Source of the DNA: Sphingorhabdus sp. SMR4y
GTDB taxonomy: Bacteria > Pseudomonadota > Alphaproteobacteria > Sphingomonadales > Sphingomonadaceae
Reading direction: 5' to 3'
Length of the DNA: 64,000 nucleotides
Assembly (NCBI RefSeq): GCF_002218195.1
Contig: NZ_CP022336.1
Location: 868,001-932,000, forward strand
Shown: positions 20,099-30,964 of the stretch, piece by piece
Numbering within the stretch: position 1 is the first letter of the stretch
Layout: each line of letters opens with the position of its first letter
Made by a program: the position numbers and the translations under genes
Notes under the pieces: generated by a model
What the model was told of the DNA's origin: nothing
The model's input: only the letters and a program-made list of their open reading frames with translations
Databases searched by the model: none

Positions 20099-21722
20099 CT
20101 TCAGGAACCACCCAGTTGATATTCTGGGCCGGATCCTTGATATCACAGGTCTTGCAGTGCACGCAATTTTGCGCGTTGATCTGGAACTTCGGCTTGCCGG
20201 CCTCGTCCTCGACAAATTCATAGACACCGGCCGGGCAATAGCGTGCCGACGGCCCGGCGAAGACCGGCAGATTGACATCGACCGGGATATTCGGGTCTTT
20301 GAGCTGGAGATGGACCGGCTGGTCTTCTTCATGGTTGGTGTTCGACAGGAATACCGACGACAGGCGATCAAAACTGATCACGCCATCGGGCTTCGGATAT
20401 TCGATCGGATGACAATGTTCCGCGCGTTTCAGACGCGACCAGTCGGGGTGCAATTTCATCGTGAACGGCATTTTGATCTTCAGATGCTCGGCCCACATGT
20501 TGATGCCGGAAATGATGGACCCTAGGAAATCGCCATATTTCTCAACCGCCGGCAGAACGTTGCGAACCACGCGCAATTCTTCCCGAACCCAACTATTTTC
20601 GTATGCGGCGCCATATGCGGTCAGCTCGTCGCTGGTGCGATCGGCCACGATCGCTTCATAAGCGGCTTCTGCGGCCATCATACCGGTCTTCATCGCAGTG
20701 TGCGTGCCCTTGATGCGCGGAACATTGACGAAACCGGCGGAACAGCCGATCAGCGCGCCACCAGGGAAATAGAGCTTGGGAACGGCCTGGAAACCGCCGT
20801 CGTTGATCGCCCGCGCGCCATAGGAAACGCGCTTGCCGCCTTCCAGTATCTTGCGGATTTCGGGATGCTGCTTCCAGCGCTGCATTTCCTCGAAGGGGGA
20901 CAGATAGGGATTTTCGTAGTTCAGCCAGGTGACGAAGCCGAGCGCGACCTGGTTGTCGGCCTGATGGTAGAGAAAACCACCACCATTAGCGCCTTCGCTG
21001 AGCGGCCATCCCTGCGAGTGAATGACGCGGCCCGGCTTGTGCTTGGCAGGATCGATATCCCACAATTCCTTGATCCCGAGACCATAGATTTGCGGCTCGC
21101 TTTCGGCATCCAGCGAAAACTGGTTTTTGAGAATCTTGGTCAGATGGCCGCGCGCACCTTCGGCAAAAAATGTATATTTGGCATGCAGTTCGAGGCCCGG
21201 TTCATAATCCGGCTTGTGACTGCCATCGCGCGCCACGCCCATATCACCGGTTGCCACGCCCTTTACCGAGCCATCTTCATTGTAGAGGATTTCGGCAGCC
21301 GCAAATCCGGGAAAAATTTCCACCCCCATATTTTCGGCGCGCTCGGCCAGCCAGCGGCACAGATTGCCCAGCGATCCGGTATAGGTGCCCTTGTTGTGCA
21401 TGAACGACGGGGTCATGAAATGGGGCAGCGAAATTTTCTTCTTCTTGGTCAATATCCAGTGGTGATTTTCGGTCACTGGCGTTTGCGCAAGCGGGCAATC
21501 CTCGTCACGCCAGGACGGGAAAAGCTCATCCAGTCCCTTGGGGTCGATCACCGCACCAGAAAGGATATGCGCGCCGATCTCGGAGCCTTTTTCCAGCACG
21601 CAGACCGACAGGTCCTTGCCTGCTTCGTCGGCCATCTGTTTGAACCTTATGGCTGCACTGAGACCGGCGGGGCCACCCCCGACTATCACCAGATCATAAG
21701 GCATTGACTCTCGTTCGCTCAT
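20067..21722 (-). CDS. etfQO: electron transfer flavoprotein-ubiquinone oxidoreductase
   Basis: Membrane-bound flavoprotein that passes electrons from ETF (fatty and amino acid oxidation) to ubiquinone. The 551-residue protein begins with MPYDLVIVGGGPAGLSAAIR, the FAD site, after six residues. It ends with the 4Fe-4S ligands in CPAGVYEF and INAQNCVHCKTCDIKDPAQNINW. The ATG at 21722 has AGGA upstream at good spacing; a longer frame upstream is not family-like. The gene heads the long minus-strand run down to 12016 and is divergent from the glycosylase-like gene. Confidence 0.96.
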   Translation of the reverse strand: MSERESMPYDLVIVGGGPAGLSAAIRFKQMADEAGKDLSVCVLEKGSEIGAHILSGAVIDPKGLDELFPSWRDEDCPLAQTPVTENHHWILTKKKKISLPHFMTPSFMHNKGTYTGSLGNLCRWLAERAENMGVEIFPGFAAAEILYNEDGSVKGVATGDMGVARDGSHKPDYEPGLELHAKYTFFAEGARGHLTKILKNQFSLDAESEPQIYGLGIKELWDIDPAKHKPGRVIHSQGWPLSEGANGGGFLYHQADNQVALGFVTWLNYENPYLSPFEEMQRWKQHPEIRKILEGGKRVSYGARAINDGGFQAVPKLYFPGGALIGCSAGFVNVPRIKGTHTAMKTGMMAAEAAYEAIVADRTSDELTAYGAAYENSWVREELRVVRNVLPAVEKYGDFLGSIISGINMWAEHLKIKMPFTMKLHPDWSRLKRAEHCHPIEYPKPDGVISFDRLSSVFLSNTNHEEDQPVHLQLKDPNIPVDVNLPVFAGPSARYCPAGVYEFVEDEAGKPKFQINAQNCVHCKTCDIKDPAQNINWVVPEGGGGPNYPNM

Positions 21723-21850
21723 GTCGCTTTTCCTACAATTCTTGCTTTTATTCTCTTGTACATTCGGTCTGTCGTAAACCGAAACCCGCTGGGCAGAAAC
21801 CTGCTTTCCCGCCAATTGACCTATTCGTCAACTCATGACTCTATGCATAA

Positions 21851-22627
21851 ATGAATTTAATTCCTGCACCAACGTCTAATCCGTCGACTGAGTCGATGAT
21901 CCACAGTTTGCAAGACTGGTGGTCGCTGGCTGGCGTCGAACTGGATTATACCGATCATCCCGGAGCCCTGCTGGCCGCCGCAAAAGCGGCGCCGGCACCA
22001 GAGGTGCCGCAGGCGGCAGCCGTTACGGAACCCGTGCCGGAAGCGGTGAAAATCCCGGCACAGAACGAGCGGCTGCCGGCCAGCTATCCGGAATTTGTCG
22101 ACTGGCTGGCCAGTGACGAGGATCTGATCGAATCAAGCTGGTCTAATCAGAGAGTGGCGCCGCAAGGGGTGCTGGAACCGGAAGTCATGGTGGTTTCCGC
22201 GCTGCCGGAAAAAAACCGCAATGGCGAAGTACAGCTTTTCAATCCGGAGAACCGCAAGCTGCTGGAAAAGATGCTGGCGGCAATAGGGTGCGATTCGCAC
22301 CAGTTCTATTTGGCTAACATCGCTACATCCCTGCCCTATGACGGCCGGATCGACGAACAGCATTGGCCGACGCTGAAGACGCGATTTCTGCATCATGTCG
22401 GGCTGGTTCGACCGAATCGGGTTATCTGCTTCGGTGATCTGGCCGCAAAGATCATTTTCGGACAGGACCTGCTGACCGCACGAAAAAATAAGCAATTTAT
22501 TAACCATAGTTCATCACAAACAGAGGCGATCGTGACATTTCACCCGCGGATCCTGATCGAGCGGCCATTGTTCAAGGCCGAAGCATGGAAGGATCTGCAA
22601 ATGCTGACAAGGATTTCTGCCTCGTGA
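21851..22627 (+). CDS. divergent uracil-DNA-glycosylase-like protein
   Basis: A 258-residue protein whose second half (about 105-255) follows the family 4 uracil-DNA glycosylase fold: NRKLLEKMLAAIG, FYLANIATSLPYDG, VRPNRVICFGDLAAKIIFG and AIVTFHPRILI. The first active-site motif, normally GEAPG with an acidic residue, reads VVSALPEKN. The four cluster cysteines are absent. The N-terminal 60 residues are Ala/Pro/Glu-rich. It may be catalytically altered or inactive. Its stop overlaps the GTG start of the lytic transglycosylase (GTGA), so the two are coupled. Confidence 0.75.
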   Translation: MNLIPAPTSNPSTESMIHSLQDWWSLAGVELDYTDHPGALLAAAKAAPAPEVPQAAAVTEPVPEAVKIPAQNERLPASYPEFVDWLASDEDLIESSWSNQRVAPQGVLEPEVMVVSALPEKNRNGEVQLFNPENRKLLEKMLAAIGCDSHQFYLANIATSLPYDGRIDEQHWPTLKTRFLHHVGLVRPNRVICFGDLAAKIIFGQDLLTARKNKQFINHSSSQTEAIVTFHPRILIERPLFKAEAWKDLQMLTRISAS

Positions 22628-24366
22628 AACTGAAATTTGCACTGACCGCATCGCTCCTCACTCTCACCGCGGCCCCCGCGCTCGCCGACGATGGCGCCGT
22701 ACTCTATAACAGCGCTTCGATTGCAAAATATGTTCCCTCGCAGCTTAAGCAGAAACAGTCGGATCATTATCGTGCCCTGTTTTCGGCCATGAGCACCAAT
22801 CACTGGGAGGTCGCGAAGAATTTGCTGGATACGGCACCGACCGGCCCACTGAAGCCGATCGCGCAGGCCGAATATTTTCTGGCTGCCAACAGTCCGCGAG
22901 CCGAACTCGGACCGTTGCTGACTCTGGTCAATGAAGCACCTCAGATTCCCCAAGCCGCACAATTGGGCCGTCTCGCCCAGAAACGCGGCGCGCAGTTGCT
23001 TCCCGATCTGCCCCAGCGCCGCAACCTATCGTGGATTCCCGGCTCTCCGATCCGTTCGAAGCCAAAGGAAATAAGCTCAGACAGCGCGGCCAATGGTGTG
23101 CGCAGCCAGATCATCGATTTTATCAAGAATGACAATCCGCAAGGCGCCGAGGCACTGCTGAATGCCAGTGCCGCGCAAATGTCGTCCGAAGGGCGCACGG
23201 AACTGGAACAGCGGGTCGCCTGGTCCTATTATATCGAGAATGACGACAGATCCGCCCTGCGCCTTGCCCGGCAGGCACAAAACGGTTCCGGCGAATGGGT
23301 CGGCCATGCGCACTGGGTGGCCGGACTGGCCGCATGGAGGCTGAACGACTGCCGCTCGGCGGGCGATGCATTCGAGCAAGTCGGCCGATCGGCCGCCAAT
23401 GTCGATCTGCAGGCAGCCGGCCTATACTGGAGCGCCCGTTCCGACCTGAAATGCGGCCTGCCGGAAAGAGTACAAGGCAAGCTGCAGGCAGCGGCCCGTT
23501 TCGATGACAGTTTTTACGGCATGCTTGCAGCACAAACGCTCGGTATGAAAGCGAGCCCATCCGAACAGAGCGAATCCTTCGCAAAATCGGACTGGCGCGC
23601 GCTCGAGCGGCACGAGAATGTCCGCGCAGCTATTGCTCTGGTGGAAATTGGCGAAGAACAGCTGGCCGACGAGGTGCTCCGGCACCAAGCAACAATCGGG
23701 GACAGCGGTGACCACCCTGCCCTGATCAAACTGGCTCGCGAACTTGATCTGCCACGGACCCAGCTCTGGCTCGCCCATAATGCGCCGCGCGGTGTAAAAC
23801 CCGATGCCCAGGCCCGCTTCCCGGCGCCGAAGTGGAAACCGGACGGCGGCTGGCGTGTCGACCCGGCGCTTGTCTATGCGCATACATTGCAGGAATCCGC
23901 CTTCCGCAGCAAAGTGGTCAGCCCCGCGAACGCCATCGGCCTGATGCAGGTTCGTCCGGGAACCGCCGGAGATATCGCACGGGCCAATGGCCTGCAATTC
24001 AGCGAGTCCGACCTCTACCGGCCATCGACCAATCTGGAATATGGCCAGTCCTATCTCGAATATCTTGGCAAATCATCGATCACCGGCGGCAAGCTGCCAA
24101 AAATTGCCGCGGCCTATAATGCCGGCCCTGGAGCCGTACAACGCTGGAACAGTGAAGTGCGGGACAATGATGATCCGCTGCTGTTCATGGAAAGCATCCC
24201 TTATGTGGAGACGCGCGGCTATGTCTCGATCATCCTGCGCAACTACTGGATGTACGAGAAACAGGCCGGTCTCCAGTCGGTCAGCGCCCGCGCGCTATCG
24301 CAGAATCAATGGCCGCAATTTCCCGGCAATCCGGACCGGCGCAAAACCCAGTTCACGGCCCGCTAA
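22624..24366 (+). CDS. soluble lytic murein transglycosylase
   Basis: Periplasmic muramidase that cleaves the glycan strand with formation of 1,6-anhydromuropeptides. The 580-residue protein starts at GTG 22624 with the signal peptide MKLKFALTASLLTLTAAPALA. A long helical, superhelix-like region (about 25-415) precedes the SLT domain with the catalytic glutamate in TLQESAFRSKVVSPANAIGL (as in Slt70), and AAYNAGPGAVQRW. An upstream ATG at 22585 would put a hydrophilic tail before the signal peptide and is rejected. A strong hairpin terminator follows. Confidence 0.93.
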   Translation: MKLKFALTASLLTLTAAPALADDGAVLYNSASIAKYVPSQLKQKQSDHYRALFSAMSTNHWEVAKNLLDTAPTGPLKPIAQAEYFLAANSPRAELGPLLTLVNEAPQIPQAAQLGRLAQKRGAQLLPDLPQRRNLSWIPGSPIRSKPKEISSDSAANGVRSQIIDFIKNDNPQGAEALLNASAAQMSSEGRTELEQRVAWSYYIENDDRSALRLARQAQNGSGEWVGHAHWVAGLAAWRLNDCRSAGDAFEQVGRSAANVDLQAAGLYWSARSDLKCGLPERVQGKLQAAARFDDSFYGMLAAQTLGMKASPSEQSESFAKSDWRALERHENVRAAIALVEIGEEQLADEVLRHQATIGDSGDHPALIKLARELDLPRTQLWLAHNAPRGVKPDAQARFPAPKWKPDGGWRVDPALVYAHTLQESAFRSKVVSPANAIGLMQVRPGTAGDIARANGLQFSESDLYRPSTNLEYGQSYLEYLGKSSITGGKLPKIAAAYNAGPGAVQRWNSEVRDNDDPLLFMESIPYVETRGYVSIILRNYWMYEKQAGLQSVSARALSQNQWPQFPGNPDRRKTQFTAR

Positions 24367-24383
24367 CCACAGCAACAACCATC

Positions 24384-24424
24384 AAAAAAGCCGGGCCATG
24401 CTTTGTGCATGACCCGGCTTTTTA
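24384..24424. terminator. bidirectional intrinsic terminator between slt and ahcY
   Basis: A-run, then GCCGGGcCATGC, a short loop, GCATGaCCCGGC and a T-run. The stem has about 11 pairs with one mismatch. With A- and T-runs on both sides it can stop transcription from both convergent genes. Confidence 0.9.
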
Positions 24425-24442
24425 TTGCGAATTGCTTTCCGC

Positions 24443-25843
24443 CTAGTAGCGATAATGGTCCGGCTTGAACGGGCCTTCGACCGGCACGCCAATATAATCG
24501 GCCTGTTCCTGGCTCAGCTTGTCCAGCTTCACACCAAGCTTCGCGAGATGCAGCTCGGCAACTTTCTCGTCGAGATGCTTCGGCAGGACATAAACATCAT
24601 TTTCATATTGTTCCGGGCGCAGCCACAGTTCGATCTGGGCCAGCACCTGGTTGGTGAAGCTGGCCGACATGACAAAGCTGGGATGACCGGTTGCGCAACC
24701 CAGGTTGACCAGACGGCCCTGCGCCAGAACGATCAGCTTCTTGCCGTCGGCAAATTCAACTTCGTCAACCTGCGGCTTGATTTCAGTCCACTTCATGTTC
24801 TTCAGCGCACCAATCTGTATTTCGCTGTCAAAGTGACCGATGTTACAGACGATCGCACGATCTTTCATGGCGCGCATGTGATCAACGGTGATGACATCCT
24901 TGTTGCCGGTGGTGGTGACGAATATGTCGCCCCGTTTCGTGCCTTCTTCCATGGTGACGACTTCAAAGCCCTCCATGGCTGCCTGCAGCGCACAGATCGG
25001 ATCAATTTCGGTGACCAGGACGCGGGCACCGCCGTTGCGGAGCGATTGTGCTGATCCCTTGCCGACATCACCGAAACCGGCGACGACGGCGACCTTGCCG
25101 GCCAGCATCACGTCGGTGGCACGGCGGATCGCGTCGACCAGCGACTCTTTGCAGCCGTAGAGATTGTCAAACTTGGATTTGGTGACACTGTCGTTGACGT
25201 TGATTGCCGGGAAAGGCAGCTTGCCGATCTTGGCGAGCTCATAGAGACGGTGAACACCGGTGGTGGTTTCTTCCGAAACGCCCTTGATGGCTTCTACCGT
25301 CCGGGTCAGATAGCCGGGACGCTCCGCGAGAAAGCGGGTCAGGGTCGCGACGAAGACTTCTTCTTCCTCATTTTCCGGCTTGAACAGTTCTTCGCCGGCT
25401 TCCACCCGCGCGCCCCAGAGCGCGAACATGGTGGCATCGCCGCCGTCGTCGAGAATCAGGTTGCAGGTCTGGTCGGTGCCCCAGTCGAAGATGCGCTCGA
25501 CATAGGCCCAATATTCTTCCAGCGTTTCGCCCTTGATTGCGAAGACCGGGGTTCCGCCGGCTGCGATTGCGGCCGCCGCATGATCCTGGGTCGAGAAGAT
25601 GTTGCAGGACGCCCAGCGCACTTCCGCGCCCAGCTCGAGCAAGGTTTCGATCAGCACTGCAGTCTGGATGGTCATGTGCAGCGAACCGGTAATGCGAGCG
25701 CCCTTCAGGGGCTTTTCTGCACCAAATTCTTCCCGCAATGCCATCAGACCCGGCATTTCGGTTTCGGCTATTTCAATTTCTTTCCGACCGAAATCGGCGA
25801 GGGAAATATCCTTGATGATATAATCCTGGGTTGCGGTGGCCAC
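24443..25843 (-). CDS. ahcY: S-adenosylhomocysteine hydrolase
   Basis: Splits S-adenosylhomocysteine into adenosine and homocysteine, removing the inhibitor left by every SAM methylation. The 466-residue protein starts [20 protein letters not shown] from GTG 25843, with AGGAGA eight bases upstream. It has NAD binding [29 protein letters not shown] and the C-terminal [10 protein letters not shown], which supplies NAD contacts from the neighbouring subunit. The bacterial insert of about 40 residues (around 150-190) is present. A 24-bp palindrome lies about 90 bases upstream. Confidence 0.97.
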   Translation of the reverse strand: MATATQDYIIKDISLADFGRKEIEIAETEMPGLMALREEFGAEKPLKGARITGSLHMTIQTAVLIETLLELGAEVRWASCNIFSTQDHAAAAIAAGGTPVFAIKGETLEEYWAYVERIFDWGTDQTCNLILDDGGDATMFALWGARVEAGEELFKPENEEEEVFVATLTRFLAERPGYLTRTVEAIKGVSEETTTGVHRLYELAKIGKLPFPAINVNDSVTKSKFDNLYGCKESLVDAIRRATDVMLAGKVAVVAGFGDVGKGSAQSLRNGGARVLVTEIDPICALQAAMEGFEVVTMEEGTKRGDIFVTTTGNKDVITVDHMRAMKDRAIVCNIGHFDSEIQIGALKNMKWTEIKPQVDEVEFADGKKLIVLAQGRLVNLGCATGHPSFVMSASFTNQVLAQIELWLRPEQYENDVYVLPKHLDEKVAELHLAKLGVKLDKLSQEQADYIGVPVEGPFKPDHYRY

Positions 25844-25930
25844 GTCATGTCTCCTTGAAAAACGAAATGCCGCACGGGCAATCCGATACGACAACATGGC
25901 TTTTCAATAGAGGTTCGCGGCTCCGGACGC

Positions 25931-25954
25931 AAATATAAAGATGTCTTTATATTT
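25931..25954 (-). promoter_or_regulatory. palindromic operator upstream of ahcY (SahR-like)
   Basis: AAATATAAAGA at 25931-25941 and TCTTTATATTT at 25944-25954 are perfect 11-base inverted arms around TG. Sites of the ATAAAGA-N2-TCTTTAT type are known for ArsR-family SahR repressors, which sense S-adenosylhomocysteine and control ahcY and methionine genes in proteobacteria. The position, about 90 bases before the ahcY start, suits a repressor site over the promoter. The regulator gene is not in this window. Confidence 0.7.
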
Positions 25955-26000
25955 GATATATTGTGAGCCTGCCACGACCCAGACCGAAACAATCAATGGC

Positions 26001-26561
26001 TCAGGCGCTGCCAAATCCGCTCGACAGTTTTGTCGGATCGATGCCCAATGCATCCCAGGCCATCAGCCATTTGTCGCCGGACCGCTTCTCATAGAGCCAG
26101 TCGGGCGATCCCTCGGCGATTGTCCAGCCATTCTGGGTCAGTTCATTTTCCAGCTGCCCCTCGCCCCATCCCGAATAGCCGAGCGCGATGATCCACTGTT
26201 CAGGCCCTCGCCCCTGAGCGATGGCCTTCAGCATGTCGACCGAACTGCTGAGACCCCATCGATCCCCGACCTGGAGCGTATCCAGCATGTTGATATCCAG
26301 ACTGTGCAGGATGAAGCCACGCTGCGTTTCCATCGGGCCGCCCAGATGGACATCACAATCGGGCGCTCCGGTTAGGTCGATGTCGAATTGCCGGAGAATA
26401 TCGTGAAAACGGATCCCCTCCATGGTCTCGCCAATATTGATACCCAAGGCTCCATTTTCATCATGCGAGCAAATCGCCACCACCGAGCGTGAGAAGCGAG
26501 GATCGGCCATTCCGGGGGTTGCGAGGAGAAACTGGCCGGAGAAAAATAGAGGATCATTCAT
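26001..26561 (-). CDS. yqgE: YqgE/AlgH family protein
   Basis: Conserved protein of about 186 residues with the family features FFSGQFLLATPGMADPRFSRSVV, GALGINIGET and WIIALGYSGWGEGQLENE. The family is widespread in proteobacteria and its molecular role is not established. Start is uncertain: ATG at 26561 gives MNDPLFFSGQ, close to the family N-terminus; ATG at 26573 adds four residues. Neither has a good ribosome binding site. Confidence 0.9.
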   Translation of the reverse strand: MNDPLFFSGQFLLATPGMADPRFSRSVVAICSHDENGALGINIGETMEGIRFHDILRQFDIDLTGAPDCDVHLGGPMETQRGFILHSLDINMLDTLQVGDRWGLSSSVDMLKAIAQGRGPEQWIIALGYSGWGEGQLENELTQNGWTIAEGSPDWLYEKRSGDKWLMAWDALGIDPTKLSSGFGSA

Positions 26562-26716
26562 GAATGCCAGCATAGCGCTGCAAATATGAACTTCCCATGG
26601 CAAAAGTCACAGGTCCCGTTTCCGGTCGCTTTGCCGACTTGCATTTTCCTCCCTCTGTCACCACTATCAGCTGTAGAGACACGCGTTCTCGAGAATATCA
26701 AAACCAGGAGCAAGAC

Positions 26717-27193
26717 ATGATTAACAAAGGCGACAAGATTCCCGACGTAAAACTGGTCAAGGCAACCGCAGAAGGCCCGCAGCAGATCAGCTCCAGCGAA
26801 TATTTCGCCGGCAAAAAAGTGGCGCTATTTTCCGTCCCCGGCGCGTTCACACCGACTTGCTCCGCCAAACATCTTCCCGGCTATGTCGAGAAAGCAGCAG
26901 ACCTGAAAGCCAAGGGCGTCGACGAAATTGCCTGTACCGCCGTCAATGACGCTTTTGTCATGGGCGCATGGAATGATGCAGCCGGTTCAGAAGATGTCAC
27001 CATGCTGGCAGACGGCAATGGCGATTTTGCCCAGGCGGTCGGCCTGACCATGGACGGTTCCGGCTTTGGCCTCGGCCAGCGCGGCCAGCGTTTCTCGATG
27101 ATCGTCAACGACGGCGTGGTCGAGGAACTGAATGTCGAAGCACCGGGCGATTTCAAGGTCAGCGCCGCGGAATATATGCTCGATCAGCTTTGA
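26717..27193 (+). CDS. peroxiredoxin, Prx5/redoxin type
   Basis: Thiol peroxidase of 158 residues. The peroxidatic cysteine lies in VPGAFTPTCSAKHLPGY (about residue 49). A second cysteine in DEIACTAVNDAFVM (about 74) is placed as in Prx5-type enzymes. RFSMIVNDGVVEELNVE is typical of the C-terminal half. The ATG at 26717 is preceded by AGGAG six bases upstream, which decides it over an upstream frame beginning at 26597. The gene converges with, and overlaps by ten bases, the YbjN-type gene. Confidence 0.94.
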   Translation: MINKGDKIPDVKLVKATAEGPQQISSSEYFAGKKVALFSVPGAFTPTCSAKHLPGYVEKAADLKAKGVDEIACTAVNDAFVMGAWNDAAGSEDVTMLADGNGDFAQAVGLTMDGSGFGLGQRGQRFSMIVNDGVVEELNVEAPGDFKVSAAEYMLDQL

Positions 27194-27714
27194 TCGCCAG
27201 CATCAGAGGTCTCTGTCTTGACCTTTGACTCACTGTTTTTTTCGGCCTGATCTTCAAATGCGATCAGGCCGAAATCCCCAACGGCCTCATCATAGGTTTC
27301 CAAAGCAGTAGCGAAAATCGACTGCGCGACAGGCTCGGTTAAAATCACGTCCCAAGTCAGGAAGGGATCGCCGTCCTCATCGAGCGAGACCGAACCAAAT
27401 CTCCGATTGCTGTTCCAGTGATTGGCTTTCTTCCAGTCCATTGGAGATGTCCGGTCGAAACCGGTACTCAACTGTATCGACTGACAGTCTGCATTGTTCG
27501 TGCAGCCGTAAAAATTGATCGTCACATTCCAGCCGCTCATCTTGGTCGCAATCTGCGGATCTCCAAAGGAGTCGTTCTGCATCTTCGCGAGATACCCCGC
27601 TTTCCCTACCGCCATTGCCACGGATTCTGGATCACTGGCCACGACCTGGGCATTGATGGTCGCTAGGGGTAGTGCTGAAACCGCCAGCGCTGCTGATATT
27701 TTCAAGATGCGCAT
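27184..27714 (-). CDS. exported YbjN-domain-like protein
   Basis: Protein of 176 residues with a signal peptide MRILKISAALAVSALPLATINA. The mature part matches the YbjN pattern: YLAKMQNDSFGDPQI, NVTINFYGCTNNADCQSIQL with a likely disulfide, and RRFGSVSLDEDGDPFLTWDV. YbjN-family proteins resemble type III secretion chaperones in fold, and their role is unclear. The ATG at 27714 starts the signal peptide; one 24 bases upstream adds charged residues. It begins twelve bases after the M2 peptidase start region on the same strand, so here it lies downstream of that gene's end at 27726 only in map order; expression is from the minus strand. Confidence 0.7.
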   Translation of the reverse strand: MRILKISAALAVSALPLATINAQVVASDPESVAMAVGKAGYLAKMQNDSFGDPQIATKMSGWNVTINFYGCTNNADCQSIQLSTGFDRTSPMDWKKANHWNSNRRFGSVSLDEDGDPFLTWDVILTEPVAQSIFATALETYDEAVGDFGLIAFEDQAEKNSESKVKTETSDAGDQS

Positions 27715-27725
27715 CAATTCTGGCC

Positions 27726-29564
<1,839 letters not shown>

Positions 29565-29620
29565 AAATGGATCCTCAACAGTTTTGATTTGGTTGGAATT
29601 GAAACTTTAATCTCTGCCGG

Positions 29621-30148
29621 TCAAGTCCGTGTTTCACGCCATCGCCAGATTAGCGCTGCAATCATGGCAACTGTCCCGACAATCCAGCTGATGATCTTGA
29701 CCGGTTTGGCCAGCGCCGCGGTTCCGGCGAGGATATCGCTGCCCTGTTCGTTGACCAGTTGCACCAGCTGGCTGATTGTTTCGATATAGTCGGTCAGGCC
29801 GAAGACGAAATAGGCAAGCACACACAGCAGACCCGTTTTCTTGAGCGCGGGTGATTTGGCCCGCTGCCAGATCAGCCGCCCGCCGATAATGCCACCCGAC
29901 ATATAAAGGGTAATGAAGACAAGGTCGGCAATCATAGCCCATCGGGCGAGGTCCAGTACGCCGGATTCCGCCCAGCTTTGCTGGATGGCGTTCACCCTAT
30001 CTGCTGTCGCGGCACTCTGATGATCCAGTATCCCGTTGGGTGCCGCCAAAGTCTCAAGCGCGCCATTTGACGCTATCAGATAGATAAACAGCGCCAGCCC
30101 GCCACCCCAGAAAATCCAGAAATTACGCCAGCTATACAGTTTCGGCAT
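29621..30148 (-). CDS. multi-pass membrane protein of unknown function
   Basis: Protein of 175 residues with four predicted helices (about 8-25, 66-88, 100-122, 148-168). A lumenal stretch follows helix 1: TLAAPNGILDHQSAATADRVNAIQQSW. I do not recognise a family. The start at 30148 is supported by an excellent AGGAGGG upstream. It begins nine bases after the stop of the alpha/beta hydrolase gene, so the two are very likely one operon. A longer frame upstream runs antiparallel in register with the hydrolase and is not used. Confidence 0.7.
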   Translation of the reverse strand: MPKLYSWRNFWIFWGGGLALFIYLIASNGALETLAAPNGILDHQSAATADRVNAIQQSWAESGVLDLARWAMIADLVFITLYMSGGIIGGRLIWQRAKSPALKKTGLLCVLAYFVFGLTDYIETISQLVQLVNEQGSDILAGTAALAKPVKIISWIVGTVAMIAALIWRWRETRT

Positions 30149-30156
30149 CGTCCCTC

Positions 30157-30909
30157 CTAACCGACCAGAAAGCGCACCATCTCCTGGTTCATTTCCGCCT
30201 TGGTCACGCTGCTCATATGGGTACCGGGTATTTCGACATGGTGACCATTGAGCAAAATCGCCGCCAGTTCTTCCGGATCGCCGTTGTCGCGGTCCTCGCT
30301 GCCGCACAGCACCAATGTTTCGGTTTCTATGCTGGCTGCCTCGGCAGGATCCATATCGGAAAAAGTCGAGAGCAACAAACGTGCTGCCTCCGGATCGATT
30401 TTCTGGCTCTTCATAAACTGAATCGCCATCCAGTGCGGATCGCCGCGTTTGGCGCTGTCCTTGAGCCGGATCGCCTCCTGAAAAAATGCCTGACGCTTTT
30501 CCCATCCCGCAAGGCCCTGAAGCCCCATGCCGGCGAGTATCGCCCTGCCCGGCTTTGCCCCAGTCACCAGCAGCCGGGCCGTCGTGCGCGCGCCCAGCGA
30601 GAAGCCGCCGAGATCATAATCGGTCAATTGCAGATGCGTGATCAACGCCAGCACGTCCTGCACCAGCACATCATCGGGATAGGCCGCAGGATCATGCGGT
30701 GCTTCGCTCTCTCCATGCGCACGCAGATCGGGCATGATTACTCGGAATCCGGCATCGGCCAGCGCCCCGGCATGACCGAATTTGATCCAGTTGGTTTCGG
30801 CATTGGAAAACAGCCCGTGGAGCAGAAGGACCGGACGGCCCTCGCCCAATTCGTGAATCTTGAGCTTCACCCCGTCGAAAGACGTAAAGTCCCATTTTTT
30901 TGCTGTCAT
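30157..30909 (-). CDS. alpha/beta hydrolase
   Basis: Soluble alpha/beta-fold hydrolase of 250 residues. The oxyanion region is VLLLHGLFSNAETNW, the nucleophile is Ser in LGGFSLGARTT (about residue 103), the acid is Asp in LCGSEDRDNGD, and the histidine is in IPGTHMSSV. The substrate cannot be told; esters are likely. It lies upstream of the membrane protein gene and 55 bases after the isomerase-like gene on the same strand. Confidence 0.86.
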   Translation of the reverse strand: MTAKKWDFTSFDGVKLKIHELGEGRPVLLLHGLFSNAETNWIKFGHAGALADAGFRVIMPDLRAHGESEAPHDPAAYPDDVLVQDVLALITHLQLTDYDLGGFSLGARTTARLLVTGAKPGRAILAGMGLQGLAGWEKRQAFFQEAIRLKDSAKRGDPHWMAIQFMKSQKIDPEAARLLLSTFSDMDPAEAASIETETLVLCGSEDRDNGDPEELAAILLNGHHVEIPGTHMSSVTKAEMNQEMVRFLVG

Positions 30910-30964
30910 TTTTTACATTCCCAATTCTCGCGATGGTCGGCCCGGTCGCCGGACCGACGTGCAC

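Noticed and set aside
25844-25930. Possible SAH or SAM riboswitch before ahcY
   Set aside because: I looked for conserved stems between the palindrome and the start codon and saw none of the known SAH or SAM motif features.
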